Positions 31,335 through 43,977 of a DNA stretch of 64,000 nt are shown here, piece after piece (position 1 is the first letter of the stretch; every line of letters begins with the position of its first letter). A program made the position numbers and the translations under genes. The notes below the pieces were generated by a model. The model saw nothing but the letters and a program-made list of their open reading frames with translations. It had not been told where the DNA came from and searched no databases. This stretch comes from Proteles cristata cristata (Eukaryota; Chordata; Mammalia; Carnivora; Hyaenidae), in NCBI GenBank assembly GCA_017311185.1, contig JAESUZ010000120.1, positions 433,501 through 497,500 of the forward strand. The letters are read 5' to 3'.

Positions 31335-32430
31335 ATTCCAAATGAATCACAGACTTAAATGTGCAAAGAAGAACTGTAAAACTTTTAAAAGATGACAGAA
31401 GAGAGTATATTTACGTGACACCGAGGAAAGATTTTGTGCCTGAACAAGGCACGAGCAGTACAAGCCAACTGTATCAAAACGAGAACTATAAAGGCATAAA
31501 ATGCGGGGCGCCTGGGTGGTTCAGTCAGTTAAGCGTCCGACTTTGCCTTCGGTCACGATCTCATGGTTTGTGGGTTCGAGCCCCACGTCGGGCTCTGTGC
31601 TGACGGCTAGCTCAGAGCCTGGAGCCTGTTTCCGATTCTGTGTCTCCCTCTCTCTCTGGCCCTCCCCTATTCATGCTGTCTGTCTGTCTCTCTCTCTCAG
31701 AAATAAAAAACATTTTTTTTAAAAAAAAAGACAAAATGTAAAACGGCAAATCAAATAGAGAGAGGTCTTTGTAACACATATTGGGCAGAGGGTTATCATC
31801 TAGAACAGAAATACATACACCTGCTCAGTGATGAAGCCAAAAGAAAAGCAGACAGAACACTAGAATGGGTACTTGAAAGAGGAAAACGGAATGGCCAGTA
31901 AGTCTACAAAAACTGTTCAATTTCACTAGCATTCTTGAAAATGGGGGGAAAATTACAAATTTTAAATACATTTAAAATGCAGTTTTACATGTGCCACATT
32001 AGTAAAATTTTCAAAGTCGGACAGTGGTTGGTGTTGGCTAGGCCATGGAAACACTGGAATACTTATTGTTGGTTTGAGTATAAATCAGAATCAAACACTT
32101 CAGAAACACTTTGACATCACCTGATAAAATTAAAGGTATATCCTACGACCTTGCAATTATATCCTAGGTATGTCCACACCCTGGAGGAAGTGTTGCATGT
32201 GCACACCGGGAGGCACGCACAAGAACTGATGCACAGAACTACTTATAATAACAAAAACCTGGAAACAATCGAATGTCCATCGTTGTAGAATAAATTGTAA
32301 GATGGCCGTAAAATGGAAGCAAAATAGCAGTGAATAAGTTCTAGTACACAAACAACATGGATGATTCTCAACCCAATGCTGAACCAAAAGTTTAGCTGCA
32401 GAACACACAGTATGCATGATTAAAGCTGAA
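31335..32430 (+). mobile_element. Old L1 ORF2 relic (sense), split by a SINE
   Basis: Decayed ORF2 phrases in order: gaatcacagacttaaatgtg, aaaacttttaaaagatgaca, ttgggcagagggttatcatc, ttcaatttcactagcattct, ggaaacaatcgaatgtccat. Much more diverged than the L1 at 7895. The SINE at 31505-31728 interrupts it. Confidence 0.75.
31505..31728 (+). mobile_element. CAN-SINE (sense), little diverged
   Basis: ggggcgcctgggtggttcag, gtgggttcgagccccacgtc, CT-rich middle and long A-rich tail. Inserted in the old L1 relic. Confidence 0.94.
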
Positions 32431-35400
32431 AAAATGTGCAGGATTTCTGAAACACCAAAAAAAAAAAAGGAAGTGGCAAATATTTTCCTCTTGTATTGGA
32501 GAGTCAAAGCTGCATTTTTAAAAGATAGATTGTTGGTGATTCTAAAGTTCAGTGTGACACTAAAAATCACTGTGACCTAATGGGAATACGGGGATCTTGC
32601 TCTTGACCACTGAAAAGTTGCCTCTCTGCTTCCTAGGTCTGGACCAGATCCACACATGAGTCTGGACCCTGCTGCCAAGTGAATCGCTAATTGGCTGCCT
32701 GTTCGGGTGCCCTAGTTTAAGAATGGAGCTAATGAGCCCAGGGTCAGGGGTTCAGTCCCCTTGTGGTCCAGCTGGCTTTGCTCTGTTTCATGCTCACAGG
32801 CCACACCATTATTCTATAAATGTGCAGGGTCAGTCACAAGAGAGACTGGATAAGAAGGGAAGAACAGATCTATCAGCTCAACTGGAAAATCAACTTTAAG
32901 CTCAAGGCTCTGGTCAATGTACACACGACAGTGTTGTTTCTCATGAGCAGTTGTGAAGATGTCAACCCAAATTGTATTAAACTATCCAGGTCAGAGCAGA
33001 GGAGCCAAGGGATTTATTGATCTCTTCTCCTGCTGCCTGGATCAGGATAGATGTTCCTGTACTTACAGAAGGTACTATAGAAGAGAGTGCCTTCTATAGA
33101 GTCCGACTCTGTGAGAGAGGAATTCTGAATGAGACGCTGATTCTCCAGAAATTAGCCTTTCATGATTTTAGAGTGCCTTCTAAATGAATGCAAATGAAAT
33201 CAACAGGATGGGAAATGTAGATAAAAACCATTGCCAGCAGAACAATCTCGAAAATGCCGGAAGTCTATTTTGATTTGTTTTGAAAATGTCCCTGGTTCCT
33301 ACAGAAACTACCAGATAAGGAGTGATTACAGGTAGGTAGAACAGTTAGAAGACTTTTCTGAAAAAATCAGGAAAGCTATTTCAGGGCAGCTTCAATAAGA
33401 AAGGGAGAGGCACACAGTAGTATCTTGGACTAAGCGAGATGTATGTATATGTTTTCCTACAAGGGGACATTTTAAAAAGCCACCTTTTGTTCCGGGGTGG
33501 ACAGCACCAGTTGATCTGTACCAAAGATAGGGAGAGGGAAGCTAGCTCTTCAAAAATAGCCTCAACAGGAAAGAAACTCATTTAACAAGGGCACAGAATA
33601 GGCAGCAAATGGACTGTTTTGAGGTCATCTTTGTCACTCAGGTTTGACTTTTACTCCTAAATCTCCAACTCAAGAAATAATTTTGTATAATCAGCCTATG
33701 TCTTCACGCAACTTCTGCAAAAGCTTCAGTTTCAGGTATTCTCAAAAAAAGGCTCCACTGTCTTGTCCTGAATGTGCTCTCCCTCTTTCTTAATTGGGCT
33801 TTAGTCTCACTGCAGTGCTCCAAGTACTTGGCCTCTGGCGGGAGTTTAGAAACTTCCTTTTGCTTTCTCATAAATTTTGTGGAAAGCAACCACATAATGA
33901 AGAGTAAATACTTTCTACTTATTCTTAGCGGAAAGCTGAAACTAAGTTCCATGCGATGCCCTGTGCAGACCTCTCTGCACTGTAGATGGAGGTCTAGGCT
34001 GTCAACTTGACTCGTCACATGCCCAGAATTCTTCCTATGAAGATCTTTAAAGAGGGAACTGCACAGATGTTTTCTTTAATAGTCACTGGTTAAGACAAAT
34101 CTGTGGAATGCAGATCTTCCAGTTTTGTTTGCTTTTTTTTTTTTAAGGCAAACAACATGAATTAACATTGTTTCCTCTACTCCCAAGAACTGCCTGAGAT
34201 CAAACCATGTTGATCTCTAAACAAAAAATGACTTCTAAACCTATGAGATTTGACTATAAACCTTGCTCATGATTTATATTCTAAGCAATTATGCTAAGAG
34301 GCTGTGCTCCATAAAAGCCCAGGGCATAGTCTTTTGCAATCTGTTAGGCAACTATTTTTAAAAGGGGGTGGGGAGGGGGAGATGTGTATAATAACTCTTT
34401 GGCACATAATTAATTGAATTCTGTCTCTAAGTAGGAGGACATAAATCCCAGGAGGCTAACCAGCTCATTTGGTTCTGAGATCTGCACATTCAGATGTGCT
34501 CCTCGGTGAGGCAGGTAAAGCTGATTCACGGTTGGCTATTCTTCTGAGAAATGGAAGACACGTTTCTGGAGAGCTGAAAACCAAAGTGCGTTGCCAAAGT
34601 TGAAGACGGAGAAGTAGAAGGCAAGGAGCTATTCTCTGTTCAATAAATTTAATATCTTGAGTACTCAGAAGGAGAATAGCATATTAAGGGCCCAGAGATG
34701 AAAAGACTCATAATCATGCAAGATGGCACATGTACATGAGAAGTGTGGTACACGCCACACGGCCATTTGTGACTAACTGCCAGGGGAGCAATGGAGGTGA
34801 TAAGTGCTCGTGGGTCACAGAACAATGGAGACCAGAGCTGCCCCAGAAAACTACCTGATGGAGGGGACCACAGCGGGTTCTATGGGGCTTGAAGGATGTG
34901 GAGAGAAGCGCAGGGGGAAGGCAGGAAGGTGGAAGGTCAGTGAGAAAATTCCAAGCCTCACATGAGGAAGCAGTAGGTGCTCAATAAATATTTGTGAAAA
35001 TATTTAATGCCCAAAAATTTTTTAAATATTTAATCCTTGAATATTTTGTCCCTCAAAGAGTGATTTTTTTTAAAAAAAGAAACTGATTAAAATACTTAAA
35101 CAGACAGATCCTGTTAAGTAATTTAGTATGTGTTTGAGTTATTCAAGTGAAGCTAAATTAAGCCAACTGTTTCAGAAGTACAGACGGGGAAGCCAGAATG
35201 TGACGGAGACAAGCTTCTGAAAATCATCCCGAGGAAAGACAGAAGTGTGAAGGGTTGGCTATAACTTTAATTAGCATCGATTCTTGTATTATCAAAAAGC
35301 AGTGGAGGAGCAAAGATGAGAAAGCAACAAAAAAACGTTTTACAAAAGTACAAGATAAAGGAGTTTAACATATTGAAGCTTCCAAGAACAAGATGTCAAG

Positions 35401-35808
35401 GAAGACCCATGGGAAGGCCAATTTCCATTTTAAAAGATGCTCCTTATGTTTGGGGATGAGGACAGGGAGGGCCAGAAACAGACTGAGCATGTGAGCACGT
35501 CCTCAGGGGAAGCCTGAAGGGAAGGAGAGGAGTCCCCCCCCCCCCCCAACCAGCAAGACTGCTCAAGCGTGGGAACCTCTACAACACGGTGAGGGGTGTG
35601 CAGAGAACTTCGACCCCGAGCAGATGTGCCTAAATCTGCTTTTCTGAAAGAGAATAATTGTGGTGCTCAGAGAAACTTCTGTAAGGGATTTGGAAACATT
35701 CTCACCACAACTAAGTCTTCAAAGCCAGCTCTTTCTGGCAAATTCCATTTAGGTCCTCAAAAGAAAAATGACGCCAACAAGCAAACACTAACCAACACTA
35801 CATAAAGC
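32431..35808. other. Intergenic, unassigned 3.4 kb
   Basis: The longest stretch to the right of FERMT2 without a clear SINE or L1. Near 34970-35000 a phrase like gtaggtgctcaataaatatt suggests a MIR/L2 tail. A C-run (35535-35548) is present. Short frames at 32820-33020 (+) and 33704-34018 (-) are not convincing genes. Confidence 0.6.
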
Positions 35809-35827
35809 AAGAAAGAGAGAGCGGTGG

Positions 35828-36059
35828 GGGCGCCTGGGTGGCTTAGTCGGTTAAGCGTCTGACTTTCGCTTGGGTCATGATCTCACCGTTCCTGGGTTCG
35901 AGCCCCGCGTCGGGCTCTATGCTGACTGCCAGCTCAGAGCCTGGAGCCTGTTTCAGTCTGTGACTCCCTCTCTTTGACCCTCCCCTGCTCACGCGGTCTC
36001 TCTCTCTCTCTCTTTCTCTCCTAGAAATAAATAAAAATATTTAAAAAAAAAAAAAAAGA
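35828..36059 (+). mobile_element. CAN-SINE (sense), young-looking
   Basis: Near-consensus head ggcgcctgggtggcttagtc, gggttcgagccccgcgtcgg, ctagaaataaataaaaat tail. A perfect 19-bp duplication, aagaaagagagagcggtgg, is at 35809-35827 and 36060-36078. Confidence 0.96.
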
Positions 36060-36078
36060 AAGAAAGAGAGAGCGGTGG

Positions 36079-36860
36079 AGCCCTTCCCATCCAACAGGGC
36101 CGCACTCGTGACCTCTTGGGGAGGCCTGCCCTGTGTCCCCACAAGCTGCTTATTATTTTCCAAGTATCTTCTAGAACTAGAACTAAGAGGGCAGTGCTTA
36201 TCCATACGTCCCAGGGCCTATGAACTAGTCCTTAATGAATGAGGGAGAGAATTCCAGCCACACAGAAAAGGATCAGCCTTCAGCAATGTGAAAACATGGA
36301 GGTGAAAGTTGCTAAGGGAAGGAACTCAGGGGAACACACTCCAGGCCTGAGATTGAATATGGTTAGAGGCTTGCTTTTTTTTATTAGTCATCTGGGGATT
36401 ATTTATTTTGCTATTTTTAGGTCCAAAAATCCTGGACTTCTCTCCCTACCACTAGCTGTTTTGAAGTAGAAAATGGAGCCAATTTAAATACTAGCCCAAG
36501 CAAAACATCCCAGGGACAGGTGCCCTCAAAAGAAACAAATAACACAAATTCAAAAAACAGACAAGAAAAACAGATTTTAGGATTGTCTGTGTTACTGTTT
36601 TATGAATTTTATGTTAGGGATTTGAAGATGGTCTCGTGGAGAAAAAATTTAGGTGTTAACTGTCAAGTTAAACCTGAATCGGAAGAGTTTACTGCGAGGG
36701 CAAGAACCCTTTTGTAATTTCTTCTCAGCCACACCTTCCCCAGTGTGACTCCATTGTGCTGATTCCCCAAAGATCAGGCACAGTCCCATTCAAACTAAAT
36801 AGAAAACAAATTAAATAAGAATAAATTTTGTTAGCGTGATCTCTGTCACATTTTCCCTCC
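36079..36860. other. Intergenic, unassigned
   Basis: No element recognised. Frames at 36239-36469 and 36520-36717 are short and unsupported. Confidence 0.6.
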
Positions 36861-36864
36861 ACTA

Positions 36865-37040
36865 GTAGTAGTAACCAACATGTACTGAGCAAGAACTTGG
36901 CAAAGTACACATATCTCATCTCCCTGAAGCCTCACAAAGGGACTTGGACTATGGAGAAATCAAGGAATTTTCTCAAAGCCACACAGCTAATAAATGGTTC
37001 CAAAGCTTGTGATCTTAAACCACTGTTGTTCTGCTCCATT
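36865..37040. mobile_element. MIR-like relic
   Basis: accaacatgtactgagcaag, then tctcaaagccacacagctaa and ttccaaagcttgtgatctta follow the MIR core order, diverged. Confidence 0.6.
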
Positions 37041-37130
37041 AATATGGATAATTGAATATGACCCAAGAAAAGTACAGCAGCAAGAGCTATCCATGATCCA
37101 TCCACCCAATTAACTTTTTATACTAAAAAA

Positions 37131-37299
37131 AAATTTTTTAACATTTATTCATTTTTGGGGGGGGTGTGCAGAGAGAGGAGGCACAGAATCTGAAGCAGGC
37201 TCCAGGCTCCAAGCTGTTAGCACAGAGCAGGACGTGGGGCTCGAACTCACAAACCATGAGATCATGACCTGAGCTGAAGTCAGATGCTTAACCAACTTT
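37131..37299 (-). mobile_element. CAN-SINE (antisense), head missing
   Basis: aacatttattcatttttggg, a G-run in place of the GA repeats, gctcgaactcacaaaccatg, then stops at ccaactttctatatt before the usual gagccaccc head. Confidence 0.85.
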
Positions 37300-38002
37300 C
37301 TATATTTTATAAACATGTTTTAAAACTTTTATTATAAAAAAATTCAAGCATAGATAAAAGTAAATGAAACAGAATTCCCACGTACCCATCAGACCATTTT
37401 AACAATTACCAATATCCTGCTGTTCCTGCACCATCTTTACCTCTACTAACTCCTCACTAAATTACTACCATTTTACAGCTTTTTGAGGTAAATATTTACA
37501 TGCACTGAAATGCACAAATAGCTGTAACCACTTGACAAATGGATACCTGCATGTAAACCACACTCCCATTATAATTTAGAACATTTCCATCTCCCCAAAA
37601 AGTGCCCCCATGTCCCTTCTCAACAACTCTCCCCCCTCACCCCCCCCGCCCAGAGGAAACCACGGCTTTTGGTTTTTGTTTTTTTTCTACCTTATTTTTG
37701 CCTCTTCTAGAATTTCTATAAATGAAATTACACAAATAGTCCTCTTGTATCTGGTTTCTTTGGCTCAGCATGTTTTTGAGATCTATCCAATGTTGTTGAA
37801 TTGGATCACTAGTTCATTCCTAGTATGAATACAACACAATTTGTCTACCCCATTCTCTACTGATCCACTTTGGGGATGTTTCCTTTCTGGGATTATTATA
37901 AACACAGCTACTAGGAACATCCTTGTACAAGTCTTTTTGTGAACATGTTGTTCACTTCTCTGAGGAGTGGAATTTCTAAGTCAAAAGGTAGGTAAAATTG
38001 CT

Positions 38003-38532
38003 AATCTGAGAAACACAAGAAATAAACATAAGGGAGGGGAAGGAAAAATAAGATAAAACACAGAGGGAAGCAAACCAGAAGAGGCTCTTCAACACAGAGA
38101 ACAAACTGAGGGTTGCTGGAGGGGAGGTGGGCGGCAGGGGGGATGTATTAAATGGGTGATGGGCATGAAATACACCACAGTAATGAAAAGTTTAAAAATG
38201 TAATATGATGATCTCTCAGTTACCTACCCTGACTTAAGGAATTTACAACACATTATCCCAGATTCATTTATCCTGCACTTTGGACCGTAAGAAAAGACCA
38301 TACATTGTAACAGATTTACTTTCTTACATTCTGCTTACTGTTTGTTAAGCCTGTGGATGAAAAGCAAATACACTAGAAGCCTTTGTTTCATTCCTTTACA
38401 AAAAAAAAAAAAAAAAGAAGGGCACTTTTTAGGATGAGCACTGGGAGTCATATGTAAGACGTGAATCACTTGAAGCCAAGACTACACTACATGGTACCTA
38501 ACTTGAATTTAAATAAAAAAAGAAGGGGGGGG
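38003..38532 (+). mobile_element. L1 3'UTR fragment (sense) nested in older L1
   Basis: Felid-type L1 3'UTR phrases acagagaacaaactgagggt and tgggtgatgggcatgaaata on the left, and gggcactttttaggatgagc, ctgggagtcatatgtaagac and aatttaaataaaaaaag on the right. The near-perfect flanking repeat ggtaaaa(t/c)tgct is at 37991-38002 and 38533-38544. About 250 bp of foreign sequence sits in its middle. Confidence 0.85.
38168..38416 (+). mobile_element. Poly(A)-tailed insert of unknown origin inside the L1 3'UTR
   Basis: Between 'gggcatgaaa' and 'gaagggcac', which are adjacent in the L1 3'UTR as I remember it, lie about 250 bp that match no repeat I know. They end in ttcattcctttac followed by an A-run (38400-38416). 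The A-tail suggests a reverse-transcribed RNA. No parent gene recognised. Confidence 0.5.
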
Positions 38533-39147
38533 GGTAAAACTGCTGACACCCTTTTCCCAAAGTGGATGTACTATTTTATATTTCCACTGATAATGTAGAA
38601 GAGTTGCTTACAGCTTCACCAGCATTCGCTGTTGTCAGTCTTTTCAATTTTAGCCATGTTAATAGCCATTTTACAACACTAGTTCATTGTGGTTTTAATT
38701 TGCATTTCTCTGATGACTAATGATGTTGAACATCTTTTCATGTGCTTACTGACCAGTCATATATTTTCCTTTGTGAAATGTTGGTTTAAGGATCGTGTCC
38801 ATCTTTTAAAAAGTGGATTGTTTTTATTACTGAATTACACAGTTATATATATATATATATATATTTTTCAGGATATAAGGATAAAAGTCCTTTATTAGAT
38901 TAGATATACATTTTGTCACTCCTTCCAGGCTATTGGTTGTTATTTTTAATAGTGTTTTTGATAAAGATATTTAATTTTGAAGAACTATAATTTATAAATT
39001 TTTCTTTTATGGTTATTGCTTTCTGAGTTCTACCTAAAAAACAACTACCTATCCCTAGTTTATGAATGTATTCTCTTATGTTTTCATTCCAGAGCATTAT
39101 AATTTTAACTTTTACATTTAGGTCTAGTATCTATATTTTTAGAAAAT

Positions 39148-39356
39148 TTTCAATGTTTATTTATTTTTGAGAGATGGAGAGAGGCAGAGTATGAGTGGGG
39201 GAGGGGCAGAGAAAAAGGGAAACACAGAATCCTAAGCAGGCTCCAGGCTCTGAGCTGTCATCACAGAGTCCAATGTGTGGCTTGAACCCACGAAACGTGA
39301 GATCATGACTTGAGCCAAAGTCGGATGCTTAACCAACTGAGCCACACAAGCGCCCC
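39148..39356 (-). mobile_element. CAN-SINE (antisense)
   Basis: caatgtttatttatttttgag to gagccacacaagcgcccc. Flanks ggtctagtatctat / agatctaacatctat are similar. Inserted in the old L1. Confidence 0.92.
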
Positions 39357-39904
39357 AGATCTAACATCTATCTCAAATGAAGTTTTGTATATGATGTGAG
39401 ATATTGGTCAAAGTTCATTTTGTTAATGTGGTTATCTAGTTATTCCCACACCATTTGTTGAAAACACTATTGTTTCCTCATTGAATTACCTTGCCTCATG
39501 ACAAAAAATCAATTGCCCAGTAAGTGGTAATCTATTTCTGTCCTTATACCACACTCTTCTCTCCTCTGACAGCACCACACTGTTTTGATTATTGTAGCGT
39601 TGTACCATAAATCTTGACTGAGATAAGTTCTCTAGCTTTATTTTTCTTAAAAACTGTTTTGGCAAATCTAGACACATTGCATTTCCATATAGAGTTTAGA
39701 ATCACATCCTGTGTATTTTTACCTTAAAATCTCTGCTGGAATTAAAGTTGAGATTGTATTCAACCTCTACACTACTTCGGGAGAACTGACATTTTGACAA
39801 TATTAAGTCCTCCAATCCATGAATATGGTATCTCTTTTCATTTATTACAATATTTTATTTGGCAAGACTGAGTATTTGACAGAAACAAAATTATTATTTT
39901 TTTA

Positions 39905-40020
39905 AATAAGCAGCTTAGTTGCAACATAATTGATACATAAAAAACTGAACATATTTAATGTGCAAAATTTGATGAGCTGGGACATATGATATACCCATGC
40001 TGCCACACTGGAATCTTAAA
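39905..40020 (-). mobile_element. L1 3'-end-like fragment
   Basis: agttgcaacataattgatac and tttaatgtgcaaaatttgatg resemble the reverse of old L1 3' ends. Weakly supported. Confidence 0.4.
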
Positions 40021-40278
40021 AGAAAAATGTTATCAAAAATATCCCAAGGTTAAAGATGCTTTCTATTTCATTCTACCCTACTCAAAAACTTATTAGCTAC
40101 TATATTATTTTACTCAGAGACTATCTCAAGTAATAGTAATAATTCCAAACAGGGAAAACCACATTCCTCAAAATATAAATAAAGGAACTATATGAGGTAA
40201 CCAAGCAAGATGACCACTACGGTATTAAAGTACATTTTTTTGTTGTTGTATACATTTTTTTAAAGGGATGGTCATATA

Positions 40279-40502
40279 GGGGCGCCTGGGTGGCTTAGTC
40301 GGTTAAGCGTCCGACTTTCGCTTAGGTCACAATCTCGCAGTTCGTGGGTTCGAGCCCCGCGTCGGGCTCTGTGCTGACTGCCAGCTCAGAGCCTGGAGCC
40401 TGTTTCGGTCTGTGACTCCCCCTCTCTCTGACCCTCCCCTGCTCGCGCTGTCTCTCTCTCTCCTAGAAATAAATAAAACCTTTAAAAATAAATAAATAAA
40501 AA
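40279..40502 (+). mobile_element. CAN-SINE (sense), young-looking
   Basis: ggggcgcctgggtggcttag, cgtgggttcgagccccgcgt, CT-rich middle, ctagaaataaataaaacc tail. A perfect 18-bp duplication, taaagggatggtcatata, is at 40261-40278 and 40503-40520. Confidence 0.96.
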
Positions 40503-40520
40503 TAAAGGGATGGTCATATA

Positions 40521-41165
40521 AGCTATCTAACAGTAGGGTATATTAGTCACAAGATTTGCAGTCCTGAAGTTGGACAACAGAAGTTAAAGAAAAACAAAAA
40601 AAGAAAATATATGCCTGCTAAAAGATAATGAAGGTGGAAACCCCAGCTTCCTCATAATAGCATAAGACAGCTTCTCATTAACTTCTGAAACACAGTCAAG
40701 TGTGATTTGTTAGAGGAAAAGTATTGAGTAGAGTCATATGTGGTATCTCATACTCTACTGTCACAAGTCCACTCTCCTCTAACAGTACAAAGACCAAGGA
40801 GTGACAGAGAAGTAGTTCTGTAGTAGAAGAGGGGAAAACCTTAGTAGCAAACTAAGAAAGAGTGTGTTTGGTGTCAGTGATACCTTTTCTGAGACTTACA
40901 TCCAGCAATGGGGAAGTCTTCCACAGTCACATAAATGAGACTAAGCTACTAATGACATACAAACTTTGAATGTGATCTGGGTACATTTTTTCCTTTGTGA
41001 ATAAAAGGTGTTTTAGAGATAACTGAACCAAGTTTTAAAACTGCTTTTCTCTAGTGTGTAGTAGAGATGATTTGGGCTAGAAACAGAAGCTTAAAGGACA
41101 GAACGCCACTCTTTAATAATTTAAAATACATTCTAATTCTTGAAATGTGCGAATGTAACTATTAA
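40521..41165. other. Intergenic, nothing recognised
   Basis: Unique sequence between two sense SINEs. Confidence 0.6.
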
Positions 41166-41173
41166 AATATCCA

Positions 41174-41358
41174 GGGGCACCTGAATGGTTCAGTCGTTAA
41201 GCATCTGACTTTGGCTCAGGTCACCTCACCGTCCATGAGTTCAAGTCCCATATCAGGTGAGCTTGAGTCACACTTGGTGAGCTACCACTTGGTGAGCCCC
41301 ACTTCTCTTTCTCTCTGCTCTTTGCTCACTTGCACCTTCCCTCTCTCTTTCAAAAAAT
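41174..41358 (+). mobile_element. CAN-SINE (sense)
   Basis: ggggcacctgaatggttcag, a short internal duplication (cacttggtgagc twice near 41270-41296), CT-rich end, caaaaaataaaa tail. Related flanks aaaatatccag / aaaatatctag. Confidence 0.9.
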
Positions 41359-41400
41359 AAAATATCTAGTACCCACCAGCTTCAGTGTATCTACTATTTA

Positions 41401-41650
41401 TTTATTTATTTATTTTTTTTTTTAGAGGAAATTTTTTTTTTTAATATTTTTATTTATTTCTCGGAGAGAGAGAGACAGCATGAACAGGGGAGGGTCAGAG
41501 AGAGAGGGAGATGCAGACTCTGGAATAGGCTCCAGGCTCTGAGCTGGCAGTCAGAACCCCAGTTCGACGCGGGGCTCGAACCCACGAACCGCGAGATCAT
41601 GACCTAAGCGAAAATCGGATGCTTAACCGACTAAGCCACCCAGGCGCCCC
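41401..41650 (-). mobile_element. CAN-SINE (antisense), young-looking
   Basis: tttatttatttatttttttt tail, GA-rich middle, gctcgaacccacgaaccgcg, ending gccacccaggcgcccc. A perfect 18-bp duplication, cagtgtatctactattta, is at 41383-41400 and 41651-41668. It points toward the sense SINE 40 bp away, making an inverted pair. Confidence 0.96.
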
Positions 41651-41668
41651 CAGTGTATCTACTATTTA

Positions 41669-42535
41669 AATATGCATAATCAACTCAAAATAGAATCATT
41701 ACAAAATTGTAACAAATCCTAAAGACAGAAATGTGTGTGTGTGAGTGTGTGAGTGTACGTGTGTGTGTATGTTGGAGGCAGAGGTGAGGGTCACATTAAG
41801 AAAATTCTCTGTTAGATGTTTTCAGACAAAAAGAAATGCTGCCAGGTCTGGAGAAACATGAGCTGTTGCTTTAAAACAAACATAAAAGAGATGGGTCTAG
41901 GTCATACACATGCACATCAACGGATTACTCATGCTCACTTCTAGAACCAGTCCCTGACACAGCTGTGAAGTACGCAAAATTTATCTTTAGATTCTCCTAC
42001 TTCCCCTTCTGGGCTACAGTTTTCTCTTGGTTCAGTGCCTCATGCTGCCCAGGAAAGCGTGAAACCCAGGCCTGCCCTCCTTGGAATGTGGTCTTTTCCT
42101 TAAAGTAGTGTTTTTCTTTCTCCCCAAACCTCCAATAAAGTTGAAGTTAAAATCCTCTTCTCAGTTAATCAACCATGAAGAATGTAATGTTATAAATGAA
42201 TTCACACTGGTGTTTAAATGACTAATTTTTTTATTCCTCCCACATATACTGGCATTCTAAAGGTTTGTTAAGCTAAAGGAATATATTCCTTGGGAGGAAA
42301 ACCCAATCTGTAGATTGAGAGGTCTGGGTTTCCTCAAACCATACAAGTATATCAGACTGGCAGAATCCTTCATAGGGCCAGGCCTTGTCACACCTAATAA
42401 AGGTAAAGTCACTACCTCCCATCAACTTTCTAACAAAGGGCTGGTGAAAAACTGTGGTGGATACATAGATTTTGAATGCCTATTGAAAAGTGATACAGTT
42501 CTAGCACTTTCTTCTTCTCAATGTGATATTAAACA
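41669..42535. other. Intergenic, nothing recognised
   Basis: Includes a (TG)n-rich patch at about 41732-41770. Otherwise unique. Confidence 0.6.
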
Positions 42536-42690
42536 GAATGATCAATCACAAGGGTGCCAAGACCACTCAATGCGGAAAAGACACCCTTCAACACGTGGTA
42601 CTGGGAAAACTGAATATCCGCGTGCAAAAAAAAAATGAAACTGCACCCATAACTTACACTACATACAAAAATTAATTCAAATGGATCAAA

Positions 42691-42879
42691 CTCCTGGGGT
42701 GCCTGGGAGGCTCAGTCAATTAAGCAGCCAACTTCTGTTCAGGTCATGATCTCACGGTTTGTGAGTCTGAGCCCCACATCAGGCTCTCTGCTGTTAGCAC
42801 GGAGCCCTCTTTGGATCCTCTGTTTCCTATCACCTCTGCCCCTCCCCCTTCCTCTCTGTCTCAAAAATAAACATTAAAA
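42691..42879 (+). mobile_element. CAN-SINE (sense) nested in L1
   Basis: ggggtgcctgggaggctcag, tgagtctgagccccacatca, CT-rich tail, aaaaataaacattaaaaa. The duplication aaatggatcaaa is at 42679-42690 and 42880-42891, and is L1 sequence. Confidence 0.94.
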
Positions 42880-43977
42880 AAATGGATCAAAGATCTAAAC
42901 ATGAGACCTAAAACTATAAAACTTAGATGAAAGTACAAGGCAAAAGCTTCATGACATTGAATTTGGCAATGAATTCTTTGATACGACACCAGAACACAGA
43001 CAATGAAAAATAGATAAATTGGACTTCATCAAAATTTAAAACCTTTATGTATCAAAGGATATTATCAACAGAGTGAAAAGGAAACCTCCAGAATGAGATA
43101 AAATATTTGCAAATCATATGTCTGATAAGGGATTAATATCCAGAAAATACAAAAATTCCTACACTCACCAACAGAAAAACCGAACACTCAATTTAAAAAT
43201 AAGCAAAGGGCATGAGCAGACATTTCTCCAAAAGAGATATATAAATGGTATGTATAATCACATGAAAAGATGCTCAACGTCATTAATCATCAGGGAAATG
43301 CAAATCAAAACCACAATGACATACCACATCACACCCATCAGGATGGCTACTATAAAAAAAACAAAAGATAGAAAGAAAGAAAAGAGCAAATGTTGATGAG
43401 GATGTAGAGAAGCTGGAACCCTTGTGCACTGCTGGTGGGAATGTAAAATAGTGCAAACACTGTGGAAAACGGTATGATGGTTCTTCAAGAAGTTAAAAAC
43501 ATAATTACCAATGATCCAGCAATTCCACTTCTAGTATATACCCCCCAAAGCTAAAAGGACTGAAACAGATATTTTTACATCCATGTTCACAGCAGCATTA
43601 TTCACAACAGCCAAAAGCTGGAAGCAATTCAAATGTCCTTTGACAGATAAATGTATAAACAAAATACGGTATATACATACAATGGAATATTACTCAGCCC
43701 TAAAACAGAAGGAAATTCTGACACATGCTACAACATGGATGAATCTTGAAGACATTACGCTAAGTGAAATAAGCCAATCACAATCTAGAGTAGTCAAATT
43801 CATAGAGACAGAAAGTAGAATGAGAGTTGCCAAGGACTAAAGGGATGGGGGAATTGGGAGTTTAGTGTTAATCACTTTAGCATGATGGAAAAGTTCTGGA
43901 AATAGATAATGGAGAATGTGAATGTACCTTCATGCCACTGAACTGTATACTCAAAGAGTTAAAAATAAAAAAAATTG

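Larger units (their letters stand above)
37310..39880 (-). mobile_element. Old L1 relic (antisense), with nested insertions
   Basis: L1 ORF2/3' region in reverse: gagatctatccaatgttgtt, ttcattgtggttttaatttg, catttctctgatgactaatg, accatttgttgaaaacacta, tttgattattgtagcgttgt. Interrupted by a younger L1 3'UTR piece (38003-38532) and a SINE (39148-39356). An (AT)n run lies at about 38845-38865. Confidence 0.8.

Noticed and set aside
35828..35910. tRNA-like A and B boxes as a true tRNA gene
   Set aside because: The boxes belong to the SINE head, which occurs dozens of times here; there is no complete cloverleaf or terminator in tRNA position.
43118..43840. Plus-strand frames with protein-like sequence
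   Set aside because: Recognisable L1 ORF2 end, broken and SINE-interrupted, not a host gene.
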